Counted from the first letter of the stretch, positions 50,623 to 60,276 are shown. The stretch: DNA of 64,000 nucleotides from Adhaeribacter_A terreus (GCF_042657365.1 NZ_JBHSKT010000013.1:13448-77447); one strand, 5' to 3'. Notes: generated from the sequence alone by a model not told the origin. Numbers and translations are program-made.

Positions 50623-52026
50623 CTAGAGAATATACTGGCTCAGGTCGCGGTTCTTTACCATATCTGAAAGGCGTTCTTCTACCATATCTTTGGTTACGGC
50701 TATGTGCGCGTTGGCCCCAATTTTATCCGGAACATCGAAAAGAATGTCGTTTAACAGGCGGCTCATTACGGTGTGTAAACGGCGAGCGCCAATATTTTCT
50801 ACTTCAGAATTTACTTCAAAAGCAATTTCGGCCAGTTTTTCCAGGCTTTCGTCGTTGAAACTCAGTGTTACATTTTCGGAATCTAAAAGGGCTTCGTATT
50901 GCTTGGTTAAGGCATTTTTCGGGTATTTCAGGATCTGATAGAAATCTTCCTTGGTGAGGCTTTGCAATTCTACGCGAATCGGGAAACGGCCCTGAAGTTC
51001 TGGAATAAGATCTGACGGTTTAGCTACGTGGAATGCGCCGGCGGCTATAAATAAAATGTGATCGGTATTGATTACGCCGTATTTGGTATTTACTGAACTG
51101 CCTTCCACGATCGGCAAAAGATCCCGTTGCACGCCTTCGCGGCTTACATCCGGACCACTGCCGCCTTTGCCACTGGCACTGGCTACTTTATCTATTTCAT
51201 CAATGAAAATTACGCCGGAATCCTGCGCCTTTTTAATGGCTTCGTCCTTCACTTCATCCATATCGATGAGTTTGGCAGCTTCTTCGTCCAACAGGATTTT
51301 GCGGGCTTCGGCAATGGTTACTTTGCGCTTTTTCTGTTTCTTTGGCAGCATGCCGCCAATCATTTCCTGGATGTTCATCATCGAAACATCGTCCATGCCT
51401 GGCGCCATTACGCCTATTCCCGGATTTGCCGTTTGTGATACTTTGATCTCGATCTTGCGTTCGTCCAGTTCACCGTTGCGGATCATGAGCCGGAATTTTT
51501 CGCGGGTGCGTTCGTTCAGTTCCTGATCGGTTTCGGGTTCTTTGTTTTCATTTTCCAGGAAACCAACGCTTGGCGCAACCCGGGCGGAAGGCTGGTTAAC
51601 CGGCGGAATTAAAGCATCCAGAATAATATCTTCCACGGCCTGCGCGGCCTGCACTTTCACTTCTTCCTTTTTCTTGATGCGCACCATATTTACGGCCTGC
51701 TCCACGAGGTCGCGCACCATGCTTTCCACATCGCGGCCCACGTAACCCACTTCGGTAAATTTAGAAGCTTCTACTTTTACAAAAGGCGCATCGGCAATAC
51801 TGGCTAAACGGCGCGCAATTTCAGTTTTGCCAACCCCGGTCGCGCCGATCATCAGAATATTATTCGGAACAATTTCTTTCTGCATTTCCGGCGAGGCGTG
51901 CATGCGGCGCCAGCGGTTACGCAGAGCAATGGCCACGTTGCGTTTGGCATCGTGCTGGCCAATAATGTATTTATCGAGTTCGGCTACGATTTGCGCCGGC
52001 GTTAAATATTGCGTTGAATCGATCAT
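50623..52026 (-). CDS. hslU: HslU (ATP-dependent protease ATPase subunit, ClpY)
   Basis: A 467-residue AAA+ ATPase. LTPAQIVAELDKYIIGQHDAKRNVAIALRNRWRR, Walker A GATGVGKTEIARRLA, an I domain (about 110-245), Walker B GVIFIDEID, GPDVSREGVQRDLLP and sensor LQGRFPIRVEL identify HslU. It unfolds substrates for the HslV peptidase. hslV is not adjacent in this window. The gene is preceded upstream by an AT30-bearing repeat region. Confidence 0.97.
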   Translation of the reverse strand: MIDSTQYLTPAQIVAELDKYIIGQHDAKRNVAIALRNRWRRMHASPEMQKEIVPNNILMIGATGVGKTEIARRLASIADAPFVKVEASKFTEVGYVGRDVESMVRDLVEQAVNMVRIKKKEEVKVQAAQAVEDIILDALIPPVNQPSARVAPSVGFLENENKEPETDQELNERTREKFRLMIRNGELDERKIEIKVSQTANPGIGVMAPGMDDVSMMNIQEMIGGMLPKKQKKRKVTIAEARKILLDEEAAKLIDMDEVKDEAIKKAQDSGVIFIDEIDKVASASGKGGSGPDVSREGVQRDLLPIVEGSSVNTKYGVINTDHILFIAAGAFHVAKPSDLIPELQGRFPIRVELQSLTKEDFYQILKYPKNALTKQYEALLDSENVTLSFNDESLEKLAEIAFEVNSEVENIGARRLHTVMSRLLNDILFDVPDKIGANAHIAVTKDMVEERLSDMVKNRDLSQYIL

Positions 52027-52209
52027 TAATTAATTGTTAAATTGCTTAATGGCTAAATTGTTAAATGGTTGATTGTTAAATTGCTTCATGGTAAAACAGT
52101 TAATATGCCCAGGTTTTTATTGCAAAAACGGTAGCGTTTTATACCCAAAAACTCAGATGCGTGACACACCTAACCGGTGTAACAATTTAGCCATTAAGCA
52201 ATTAACCTT
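52027..52209. repeat. AT-rich microrepeat region with a double AT30 element
   Basis: Tandem-like TTAAATTGTTAAATGG and related words at 52028-52095 and near 52183-52209, plus an AT30 core at 52112-52154 (AAAAACGGTAGCGTTTT) that can be read in either direction, having an A-tract on each side. Confidence 0.75.
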
Positions 52210-53247
52210 CTAATTAGATTTCTTAAACAAACCTTCCAGGGTGGTACTTACGGTGAAGAAATTGCTGGCGCCCGCTACGTGGTAATAGGCCCGGGTATAA
52301 TCCAGTTCAAATTTCCGGATCCGGATCATGGCGCCGATGGACATACCTGCTCCGCCCGCTTTGGTTTCGGTGCGCAGCTCGCGGCGGCGCAGGTGATTAT
52401 ACCCGAAACGGACATTAAAGTTCTTGCTCAACATGAATTCGCCACCAACTACAAAATGCCGCGCCAACTTATCGCCGAAGGTTTTTCTGGGCTTAATTGG
52501 CTCGTTATTTTCATCGAGTTTGCCGGTAGCCGCAGTGTCTAAATAAACAATATCAAATTTGTGCAGGTGGTGCGCCGTGAGCGAGAATTTCAGCGGCATG
52601 TGTTCCAGTTTATAGCTCAGGCCCAACTGGGCATCGAAAGGCATGGGTTCACGTTCGCCGTTGTAGGTTTTTAACTGGTAACCGATATTTTTCAGCGCCA
52701 AACCTACTGTAAAATCTTTTTCCGGGTGCTTGAAAACGCCGCCCAGATCTACCAAACCGGCCACCGATTTATATTCGGCAATGCGGGAAACCGCCATTTT
52801 AGCAGTAGCACCCAACGTAAAATGATCGATGGTGCGGGCATGCGTAACGTTCAGGGTATAATCTACCACCGAAAATTCACCCATTTCCTGGCCTCCGGCA
52901 TCGCGCTGCGTAAAATCGCCGTAGTTTAAATACTGAATGCCGCCGGCCCAATGGTTACCTTGTTTATTCGGAAAACTGAACGTTAAACTGTTCTGCCGGA
53001 TATCGCTTAAATAATCTGTGTGGCCAAAGAAAAGCTGGTAATTCGTTTCTTTGTTCAGCAGCGCGGGGTTGGCGTAAAGCATGGTTACGTCGTGGCTTTG
53101 CGAAGAAACGTTTACGCCCCCAATACCAGCCGTTTTTGCACCGCCCGGCAAGTTCAGAAACCCAAAGCTCTGCTGCCCGCCAATCTGTGCAAAAACGGTA
53201 TGGTTAAAGGCAAAAAAAGTAAAGAAAGCGTAAAAGATCTTCCGCAT
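52210..53247 (-). CDS. porQ: PorQ-family type IX secretion system protein
   Basis: A 345-residue outer-membrane barrel protein with signal peptide (RKIFYAFFTFFAFNHTVFA). GGQQSFGFLNLPGGAKTAGIGGVNVSSQSHDVTMLYANPALLN and LNVTHARTIDHFTLGATAKMAVSRIAEYKSVAGLVDLGGVF fit PorQ, which belongs to the same family as PorV and forms part of the T9SS attachment complex that transfers cargo to A-LPS. The first 60 bases contain an AT30-like match (53191-53220), which is coding sequence for part of the signal peptide. Its neighbour on the same strand, lon, is 52 bp away. Confidence 0.88.
   Translation of the reverse strand: MRKIFYAFFTFFAFNHTVFAQIGGQQSFGFLNLPGGAKTAGIGGVNVSSQSHDVTMLYANPALLNKETNYQLFFGHTDYLSDIRQNSLTFSFPNKQGNHWAGGIQYLNYGDFTQRDAGGQEMGEFSVVDYTLNVTHARTIDHFTLGATAKMAVSRIAEYKSVAGLVDLGGVFKHPEKDFTVGLALKNIGYQLKTYNGEREPMPFDAQLGLSYKLEHMPLKFSLTAHHLHKFDIVYLDTAATGKLDENNEPIKPRKTFGDKLARHFVVGGEFMLSKNFNVRFGYNHLRRRELRTETKAGGAGMSIGAMIRIRKFELDYTRAYYHVAGASNFFTVSTTLEGLFKKSN
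53191..53220 (+). repeat. porQ: AT30 element within the porQ coding sequence
   Basis: AAAAACGGTATGGTT then AAAGGCAAAAAAAGT on the plus strand, lying within codons 10-19 of porQ, in the hydrophobic core of its signal peptide. Confidence 0.55.
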
Positions 53248-53299
53248 AAACTCTTTAGTAAAGGCTACCTGCCAATTGCTACACGCTCAAAACCCGCTT

Positions 53300-55819
53300 T
53301 TATTGTATTACTGCTACTTCAGAAGAAGGCGCCACCGGATCTTTGCTCAGTTCCAGGTTAAGTGGTTTTTTCACCTTTTCTTCCAACAACGCAAATTCAA
53401 TTACTTCTTCCACCGTATCTACGTAGTGAATTTTCACATCTTTCAGATAAACCACCGGAATTTCGGAAATATCTTTCCGGTTTTTGCTGCACAAAATTAT
53501 ATCGGTAATGCCCGCACGTTTAGCTGCCAGAATTTTTTCTTTAATGCCGCCCACCGGAAGCACTTTGCCTCGCAGCGTAATTTCACCGGTCATCGCCATT
53601 TTAGGTCGCACTTTGCGTTGCGTGAACATGGAAGCAATGGACGTGAAAATAGCAATACCTGCGCTCGGACCATCTTTGGGAACGGCACCTTCCGGGAAGT
53701 GAATATGCAGGTCGTATTGATCGAACAAGCGGTAATCGATATCCAGCATATCGGAAGCGTGGGCTTTTAAGTAAGAAAGAGCCGTTACCGCCGATTCCTT
53801 CATCACATCGCCCAACTGACCGGAAAGCGTGAGTTTACCTTTACCTTTGCTCAGGATCGATTCGATGAACAAAATATCGCCTCCAACAGAAGTCCAGGCC
53901 AAACCGGTAACCACGCCTGCGGTATCGTTTTCCTGGTACATTTCCTTATCGAAAGTTTCCGGACCGAGAATTTTTACTACATCTTTGGCATCCAAAGTAT
54001 GGTCGTAATCGTCTTCCATGGCTTTGGCTTTGGCTATGTTCCGCACCAAGGCACCAATTTTACGTTCCAGGCTTCTTACGCCCGATTCGCGGGTATAATC
54101 GTCGATCACTTTCTGCAAGGCAGCGTTCGTAATTTTAACGTCTTTTTCTTCCAGGCCATGCTCCGATTTTTGCTTTGGCACCAGGTGGCGTTTGGCAATT
54201 TCGGTTTTTTCTTCCAGCGTATAACCCGTAATATCAATGATCTCCATCCGGTCGCGCAGGGCGGGCTGAATAGTCTCTAAAGCGTTGGCGGTGGCAATGA
54301 AAAGCACTTTGGAAAGGTCGTATTCCACCTCCAGGTAATTATCTACAAAGGTGCTGTTCTGCTCCGGATCCAACACTTCCAGCAAAGCCGAAGACGGATC
54401 GCCGCGGAAATCGGAGCTTACTTTATCAATTTCATCCAGAATGATAACCGGGTTAGATGAACCTGATTTCTTGATCTGGTTAATGATCTTGCCCGGCATG
54501 GCTCCTACGTACGTTTTCCGGTGGCCGCGAATCTCTGCTTCGTCGCGCACGCCGCCCAAACTCATACGGATGTATTTGCGGCCCAATGCTTTGGCAATAG
54601 AACGGCCCAGCGAGGTTTTACCTACGCCCGGAGGACCAAACAAGCAAAGGATCGGCGCTTTCAGGTCATTTTTCAGTTTCAGAACCGCCAGATATTCGAT
54701 GATGCGCTCTTTTACTTTTTCCAGGCCGTAATGGTCGGTATCCAGAATTTTTTTGGCGCGCTTCAGGTTGAAATTATCTTTCGTGTATTCCGCCCAGGGC
54801 AGTTCAATTAAGAATTCGCAATAGTTTAGCGCGATCGGGTATTCGGCAGCCTGCGGATTAATGCGGCCCAGTTTATCGAGTTCTTTGTTGAAATGTTTGG
54901 CAACGGTTTCCGGCCATTTTTTCTTGGCCGCAGCGGCGCGCAGTTTTTCAATTTCCTGATCCGGACCATCGAAACCGAGTTCATCCTGTAATACTTTAAT
55001 TTGCTGGCGCAGGAAATAATCGCGTTGCTGCTGGTCAATGTCGGTGTGAACTTTGGTCTGAATTTCCTGCTTGATCTCGAGCAACTGGATTTCCTTCATC
55101 ATCAGCTCCAGCAAGGTTGTGCCGCGTTCTACTCCATCGTTAATCTCAAGAAGCTTTTGTTTCTGAGCCACTTCCACGTTAATATTGGAAGAAAGGAAAT
55201 GCGTTAAGAAAGCCGGGCTGTCGATGTTATCTAAAGCAATTTGCGCTTCCTGCGGAATTTCAGGGTTTAGTTTCAGCATTTTGGCGGCGGCATCTTTCAG
55301 ACTTTGCACCAACGCTTTTACTTCGCGGCTGTTCTTGTTCGGGAAAGATTCTTTGATGTGCGAAACCTGCGCGGTCATGAACGGAATTTCCTGCAGCACT
55401 TTCTCGGTCCGGAAACGGCTCTGTCCCTGAATAATGATGGTGGTATTGCCATCGGGCAGAACCAGCATTTTCAGGATCTTGGCCATGGTTCCCACCTTGA
55501 ACATATCTTCAACGGCTGGATCGTCGCTGAGAATATTTTTCTGGGCCACTACGCCAATAATTTTATCGCCCCGATAGGCTTTTTTCACCAACCGGATCGA
55601 CTTTTTGCGGCTTACCGTAATGGGCAAAACAACGCCTGGAAACAAAACGGTATTCCGGATAGGCAAAATTGGCAGTGTACCCGGATGTTTGATCTTTTTG
55701 ATGTCGTCGGTTTCCGGATCGGTAACTATAGAAATAAATTCCCCGCTATCGTCATCAGAAATATCCTGGAGCAACAATTGGTGGAGGAAATTAGGAGATC
55801 TGTTTATCATAATTTGCAT
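53300..55819 (-). CDS. lon: Endopeptidase La (Lon)
   Basis: An 839-residue AAA+ protease. N-terminal LonN domain (LPILPIRNTVLFPGVVLPI), AAA module with GPPGVGKTSLGRSIAKAL (Walker A) and VIILDEIDKV, and the P domain with the catalytic Ser-Lys dyad in PKDGPSAGIAIF and the following Lys region. It degrades misfolded and regulatory proteins. The start could also be the ATG at 55810. Upstream lies an AT30 element in the divergent region with the PorE-like gene. Confidence 0.97.
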   Translation of the reverse strand: MQIMINRSPNFLHQLLLQDISDDDSGEFISIVTDPETDDIKKIKHPGTLPILPIRNTVLFPGVVLPITVSRKKSIRLVKKAYRGDKIIGVVAQKNILSDDPAVEDMFKVGTMAKILKMLVLPDGNTTIIIQGQSRFRTEKVLQEIPFMTAQVSHIKESFPNKNSREVKALVQSLKDAAAKMLKLNPEIPQEAQIALDNIDSPAFLTHFLSSNINVEVAQKQKLLEINDGVERGTTLLELMMKEIQLLEIKQEIQTKVHTDIDQQQRDYFLRQQIKVLQDELGFDGPDQEIEKLRAAAAKKKWPETVAKHFNKELDKLGRINPQAAEYPIALNYCEFLIELPWAEYTKDNFNLKRAKKILDTDHYGLEKVKERIIEYLAVLKLKNDLKAPILCLFGPPGVGKTSLGRSIAKALGRKYIRMSLGGVRDEAEIRGHRKTYVGAMPGKIINQIKKSGSSNPVIILDEIDKVSSDFRGDPSSALLEVLDPEQNSTFVDNYLEVEYDLSKVLFIATANALETIQPALRDRMEIIDITGYTLEEKTEIAKRHLVPKQKSEHGLEEKDVKITNAALQKVIDDYTRESGVRSLERKIGALVRNIAKAKAMEDDYDHTLDAKDVVKILGPETFDKEMYQENDTAGVVTGLAWTSVGGDILFIESILSKGKGKLTLSGQLGDVMKESAVTALSYLKAHASDMLDIDYRLFDQYDLHIHFPEGAVPKDGPSAGIAIFTSIASMFTQRKVRPKMAMTGEITLRGKVLPVGGIKEKILAAKRAGITDIILCSKNRKDISEIPVVYLKDVKIHYVDTVEEVIEFALLEEKVKKPLNLELSKDPVAPSSEVAVIQ

Positions 55820-55944
55820 AAAGCCAATGCCATAATGGCAGGCATATTTATTCAGCTTGCTTAGAATTTCGTAAATTACAAAAAACGCAAGACCTGTGCC
55901 AAGAAAAGCGGATTTAAATTAGGGCGAATAATTGGCAGCTTTTT

Positions 55945-55974
55945 AGTTTTTCTGGCTTGTATCCTACCGTTTTT
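55945..55974 (-). repeat. AT30 element in the divergent lon / PorE-like region
   Basis: Reverse copy AGTTTTTCTGGC then ATCCTACCGTTTTT. The T-tract after the core reads ATAC rather than TTTT. Confidence 0.55.
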
Positions 55975-56061
55975 CCGGCTCTGCTGCTGTTACGATTTAG
56001 TTTTTGTCAGGAAATATTATAAATTTGTTAACGTTTTTGCGAAGAAAAACGGGCACTACAT

Positions 56062-58068
56062 ATGAATTTCCGATTCCCTATAATACTGTGCACCTTTTTG
56101 CTGGTTTTGCTTGGCAATCCAGCCACGGCCCAGAAAACCAAACAGGTGCGGTTAAACAATAAATTGCTCACCGACTCTACCCGCCAGATAGCTCCCAAAG
56201 CCGAAGTTGCGATCGATTTTCCGAACGTAAATAAAATTCCGTATTACTACGATAAAAAAAAGCTGAAAGCGATCCGGAAATACGAAAAACGGAAGAACTG
56301 GCAGAAAACCCTTCCGCTTCTGGAAGCTTACGTTGGCAATTTCGGGATCGAGAATTTCTATAAAGATACCCAACTCATGTGGCGGCTGGCACAGCTATAC
56401 GAACGCAAAAACCAACTCGATAAAGCGAAAGCTTATTACCAGCTTGTACTGAAACATCACCGCACCGATATCAGAAAAGTTCAGCTTTATTACGACTCAC
56501 TGGAGCAAAAGGAAAAGGACTATTATGTGCCGCTCGATTACTATTATAAACTGGTAGAATACCGGAAAAACGTTACCAAATTCCTGCCGCCGAAAGGGGT
56601 GAACGTGAATATGGGTTACGAAATTAACTCGAAGGCCGAAGATTACGGTCCGGCGGTTATTTCAGAAAACAACCAGTTGATCTTCACTTCTAAACGTACT
56701 TTCCGCGGTTTAAATGCTGTTCCGAACGAAGATCTGTATTTCACTAAAATGGTGGACGGCGCCTGGGAAGAAGCACAATCTTTTGGCAAACCCATTAATT
56801 CTATCTGGAACGAAGGCTCGGCTTGCTTAAGCAAAGATGGCAAAACGCTGTATTTTGCGCGTTGCGAATGTCCGGATTGCCGCGGTAACTGCGACCTTTA
56901 TATTGCACATTTGCTGGAAGACGGAACCTGGGGAAAAATAAAAAACCTGGGGCCGGAAATTAACAGCAAAGCCTGGGATTCGCAGCCCACGCTTTCTAAA
57001 AACGAAGACACGCTTTATTTTGCTTCTGACCGCTTAGGTGGTTTTGGCTTATCGGATATCTGGTTTACGCATAAACTGAAGAACGGAAAATGGGCACCTG
57101 CGCAAAATGCCGGCCCGGTAATCAACACCCGTGAAAATGAAGTAAGCCCTTATTTTCACCCGCTTTACCAGGTACTTTATTTCAGTTCGCGCGGACAGTT
57201 GCTCAATTTCGGTGATTTCGATATTTACAAAACTTACCGGGTTGGAAACCGCTGGCAGGAACCGCGCAATTTAGGGCCGCTGGTAAACGGCAAAGGCAGC
57301 GAATATTACTTCAGCATAGACGGCGAAAGCAAAAATCTGTATTATGCCAAAGCTGACCCAAAAGAACCGAAAAACCTCGATCTGTATTCCTTTCCGCTGC
57401 CGATGGAAGCGCACCCGCTGGCCGTAACGCACATTGAAGGAGTTCTAACCGACTCTGTTTCGAACAAACCCTTAACCGGTATCATTTCCATTATTGACCT
57501 TGATAACGGCGTGGAAGTGGCTTCGAAATACATTCGTCCGGACGGTACGTTTGATTTTGACCTGATCGATAATACGCGTTATACCATGCTTATTCAGAGT
57601 CCGGATTTCTTTAGCGTGGAGAAGACTTTTGACCTCGCTACCGATACCGTTTTCAAGGTGATGACTACCATGATAGACCACAGTTTGCCATTGATATTCA
57701 AGAACATTGAATTTGATGGTGGTAAATGGGACATTAAGAAAGACATGGAACCGATCCTGGACCGCATTGTGCTTTACCTGGTCGATCACCCTACGTTCCG
57801 ATTAAAAATTGGCGGCCACACCGATAGCAGCGGCGACCCTGACCTGAACCTGGAACTTTCGCAGCAACGCGCCGACGCTATTAAAAGGTACCTGGCTAAG
57901 AAAGGAAAATTCAGCGAAGACCGGATCGATTCATTTGGCTACGGCAGTACCGAACCACTGAAAGACGAACTGACTGACGAAGACATGAAAATTAACCGCC
58001 GCGTAGAATTTAAACTGGTAAAACCGGAAGGCGAACAAAACCAGGAACAGCTACAGGGCTGGGACTAG
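56062..58068 (+). CDS. PorE-like OmpA-family protein (TPR, beta-propeller, CRD, OmpA)
   Basis: A 668-residue protein with signal peptide (IILCTFLLVLLGNPATA). Domains in order: helical TPR region (70-150, RKNWQKTLPLLEAYVGN), PD40-type beta-propeller (175-450, VISENNQLIFTSKRT, ACLSKDGKTLYFA, TLSKNEDTLYFASDRLGGFG), a carboxypeptidase-regulatory-like fold (460-530, LTDSVSNKPLTGIISI) and an OmpA C-terminal domain (545-655, LKIGGHTDSSGDP and LSQQRADAIKRYL). This order matches PorE of the T9SS, which tethers the secretion machine to peptidoglycan. With porQ 3 kb away the match is plausible, but the layout is also seen in general OmpA proteins. Confidence 0.85.
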   Translation: MNFRFPIILCTFLLVLLGNPATAQKTKQVRLNNKLLTDSTRQIAPKAEVAIDFPNVNKIPYYYDKKKLKAIRKYEKRKNWQKTLPLLEAYVGNFGIENFYKDTQLMWRLAQLYERKNQLDKAKAYYQLVLKHHRTDIRKVQLYYDSLEQKEKDYYVPLDYYYKLVEYRKNVTKFLPPKGVNVNMGYEINSKAEDYGPAVISENNQLIFTSKRTFRGLNAVPNEDLYFTKMVDGAWEEAQSFGKPINSIWNEGSACLSKDGKTLYFARCECPDCRGNCDLYIAHLLEDGTWGKIKNLGPEINSKAWDSQPTLSKNEDTLYFASDRLGGFGLSDIWFTHKLKNGKWAPAQNAGPVINTRENEVSPYFHPLYQVLYFSSRGQLLNFGDFDIYKTYRVGNRWQEPRNLGPLVNGKGSEYYFSIDGESKNLYYAKADPKEPKNLDLYSFPLPMEAHPLAVTHIEGVLTDSVSNKPLTGIISIIDLDNGVEVASKYIRPDGTFDFDLIDNTRYTMLIQSPDFFSVEKTFDLATDTVFKVMTTMIDHSLPLIFKNIEFDGGKWDIKKDMEPILDRIVLYLVDHPTFRLKIGGHTDSSGDPDLNLELSQQRADAIKRYLAKKGKFSEDRIDSFGYGSTEPLKDELTDEDMKINRRVEFKLVKPEGEQNQEQLQGWD

Positions 58069-58085
58069 TTAAATTGTTGTTCTCT

Positions 58086-58127
58086 AAAAAAAACCGCTGA
58101 AGTTCATTCGTAACTTCAGCGGTTTTT
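58086..58127 (+). terminator. Terminator of the PorE-like gene
   Basis: Stem AAAAACCGCTGAAGTT/AACTTCAGCGGTTTTTT with a 7-base loop, then an AT30 copy begins. Confidence 0.9.
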
Positions 58128-58332
58128 TGGTTTAAAAGGATAGCGTTTTTCTGCAGATAATAATTATTTTCTGTCATCCTGAGCGTGAGCGAAGGACCTT
58201 GTTAGCTGAAAGCAGGTAATTAATTTCTTTGCTGGACTTTTGGAACTCAAAAGTATAGCGTTTTGCAGGCGCTTTGTAGTTAGCATTTGTATCAGAAGCC
58301 AACAAGGCCCTTCGCTCACGCTCAGGATGACA
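58121..58332. repeat. AT30 pair and inverted TCATCCTGAGC repeats
   Basis: AT30 copies at 58121-58150 and 58235-58264 (both reverse), and an inverted pair GTCATCCTGAGCGTGAGCGA (58173-58206) and its complement (58298-58332). The same word occurs at 61721-61754. Sits between the PorE-like and DUF6702 genes (convergent). Confidence 0.8.
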
Positions 58333-58356
58333 ATAATATCAAACAACTTTGGCAGG

Positions 58357-58854
58357 TTAAAGCAATGTTTTTGACACATCGCCTTCTTTAAAAATCAGGG
58401 TGTGTTTCTTGCCGTTTATTTCCAGATTGGTCAGGTTCATTTGGTCAGGATATGTTTCTAACAGCACCTGATTACGGAGTTTTGCCTGTTTTAATTCGTC
58501 GGGTTTAACCGCAATTTCGAGGAAAAGCCATTGGGCATCGGCTTCGGTTTCGAAACCTAAAAAGCGTTGCTGATAAGTTTGTTTAGCAGCATTTTCCAGC
58601 CGTAAATTCTTTTTCAGATAAGTTTCGAGTTGCTTTTTAACTTCTGCGGTCTGCTGCAAAGTTACAGGCTTTTGGGCTGCAAAAGATAGCGTTTTTTCGA
58701 GGTCGTCGGTAAAAACTTTGAGGGCAATTTCCAGGCTTTGAGTTTTAGCGTTGTATTTTATTTCGGCAATGCTGATGTGGTACAGATGCGCTTCTGCGTT
58801 TGAAAACGCTGCGAACAACACGAAAAGCAATGCAAAAATTCGCCGGATCTTCAT
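58357..58854 (-). CDS. DUF6702 family secreted protein
   Basis: A 165-residue protein with signal peptide (IRRIFALLFVLFAAFSNAEA). HLYHISIAEIKYNAKTQSLEIALKVFTDDLEKTLS is the core of DUF6702, a Bacteroidota family of unknown function that starts with an HPxHxS-like strand and a DDLE motif. An AT30-like match (58666-58696) lies within codons 53-62. Length is typical. It precedes rseP on the same strand by about 110 bp. Confidence 0.75.
   Translation of the reverse strand: MKIRRIFALLFVLFAAFSNAEAHLYHISIAEIKYNAKTQSLEIALKVFTDDLEKTLSFAAQKPVTLQQTAEVKKQLETYLKKNLRLENAAKQTYQQRFLGFETEADAQWLFLEIAVKPDELKQAKLRNQVLLETYPDQMNLTNLEINGKKHTLIFKEGDVSKTLL
58666..58696 (-). repeat. AT30-like match inside the DUF6702 gene
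   Basis: CAGGCTTTTGGGCTGC then AAAAGATAGCGTTTTT, plus-strand, coding for a stretch around residues SFAAQKPV of the protein. Confidence 0.5.
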
Positions 58855-58875
58855 TTCAAATATCAGCTTAAATTC

Positions 58876-58905
58876 AAAAACGGTAGGGCTTCAGGCAAAA
58901 AAACA
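58876..58905 (+). repeat. AT30 element
   Basis: AAAAACGGTAGGGCTTC then AGGCAAAAAAACAGG, between DUF6702 and rseP. Confidence 0.7.
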
Positions 58906-58965
58906 GGAACGCACCGCAGCACGTTCCCGATTTATATTCTTCTAACGCCAGAAAGCTCCGGAATA

Positions 58966-60276
58966 TTACATAAAAAGCTTAAATACGTCGTTGAAGATCG
59001 CAAAAGCCATTAAGCCTAACAGCAGTACCATACCAACTTTCTGTGCATTTTCCAGGAATTTATCGGAAGGCTTGCGACCGCTTACCATTTCGTAGGTCAG
59101 GAACATTACGTGGCCACCATCGAGCGCCGGAATAGGCAGGAAGTTCATGAAAGCCAGCACCATAGATAGCATACCAACAATAGACCAGAATTTCAGCCAG
59201 TTAAAATTTCCACCGAAAACTTTGGCAATTCCAATCGGACCGCTCAACGATTTGGAAGCCGAAACCTCGCCGCGGAAAATTTTCCCGAAGCCTTTGATAT
59301 TAGCCGTTACGATGCCAAAAGCTTGTTTGGTACCGGCCGGAACCGCTTCGATCAGGGTGTATTCTTTGGTAGCGAATTTCAGTAAAGGCACCGGTGCAAA
59401 ACCAATTTTACCATCGGAATCTACTTTTACCTGCAGCGTTTTTTCTTCGCCTTTGCGGTCAATAACCATGGGCACGGTTTTACCGGCGTTCGCTTTTAAA
59501 GCGGTCTGAAACAAGTGGAAATATGGCGTTGGCTGGCCATTTACGCTTACAAATTTATCGCCGGTTTGCAGGCCTGCATCCGCCGCATTTTCCTTGGCTA
59601 CTACCTGCCCTACTTCGAACGGAAAAATGGTTTCCACGAAACGCGCATCGCCTTTGTCGGCCATGTGGTCCATTAAGTCTACCGGCACTTTAATATCTAC
59701 CAGTTCGCCGTTACGCTCCACGGTATAATAACCGCCGCGCGAAAGCAATACATCCTGGTCATAAACATCATCGAAGTTCTGGAAAGGCTGGCCGTTAATT
59801 TTTACAATTTTATCGCCGGCCTGGAAACCCATTTGCTTGCCCAGGTCGTTTGGCAATACGCCATAACGCGCTTCGGAAGCTGGTAAATAACTTTCGCCGT
59901 AGTTGTAAGTAATAATGGTAAAGATAAGAATACCGGTAAGCACGTTCACGATGATACCGCCCATCATCACGATCAGGCGTTGCCAGGCTGGTTTCGCGCG
60001 GAATTCGTACGGTTCAGGATCTTTGGAAAGGGCAGCGGTATCTAAAGATTCATCTACCATACCCGAAATTTTTACAAAGCCACCCAGCGGAATAGCGCCG
60101 ATCATGTATTCGGTTTCGCCGAATTGTTTGCTAACCACTTTCGGCGGAAAACCAATGGCAAATTTCTCGACGCGCATGCCAAACCATTTGGCCGTGAGCA
60201 TATGCCCGAGTTCGTGTACTCCTACTAAAATTGTGAGGCCTAAAATAAGCTGGCCCGCCATGATCAATGCTTCCAC
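58966..60276 (-). CDS. rseP: Site-2 protease RseP
   Basis: A 436-residue membrane metalloprotease started at GTG 60276 (MEALIMAGQLILG); the first ATG is at 60261, five codons in, but the family N-terminus favours GTG. Zinc motif GVHELGHMLTAKWFG and the C-terminal LPIPALDGGHVMFLTYE are the two active-site parts; two PDZ-like segments (for example FQAGDKIVKINGQPF) lie between. It cleaves anti-sigma factors in regulated intramembrane proteolysis. It is next to dxr on the same strand, as in many Bacteroidota, although 262 bp with repeats separate them. Confidence 0.95.
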   Translation of the reverse strand: MEALIMAGQLILGLTILVGVHELGHMLTAKWFGMRVEKFAIGFPPKVVSKQFGETEYMIGAIPLGGFVKISGMVDESLDTAALSKDPEPYEFRAKPAWQRLIVMMGGIIVNVLTGILIFTIITYNYGESYLPASEARYGVLPNDLGKQMGFQAGDKIVKINGQPFQNFDDVYDQDVLLSRGGYYTVERNGELVDIKVPVDLMDHMADKGDARFVETIFPFEVGQVVAKENAADAGLQTGDKFVSVNGQPTPYFHLFQTALKANAGKTVPMVIDRKGEEKTLQVKVDSDGKIGFAPVPLLKFATKEYTLIEAVPAGTKQAFGIVTANIKGFGKIFRGEVSASKSLSGPIGIAKVFGGNFNWLKFWSIVGMLSMVLAFMNFLPIPALDGGHVMFLTYEMVSGRKPSDKFLENAQKVGMVLLLGLMAFAIFNDVFKLFM

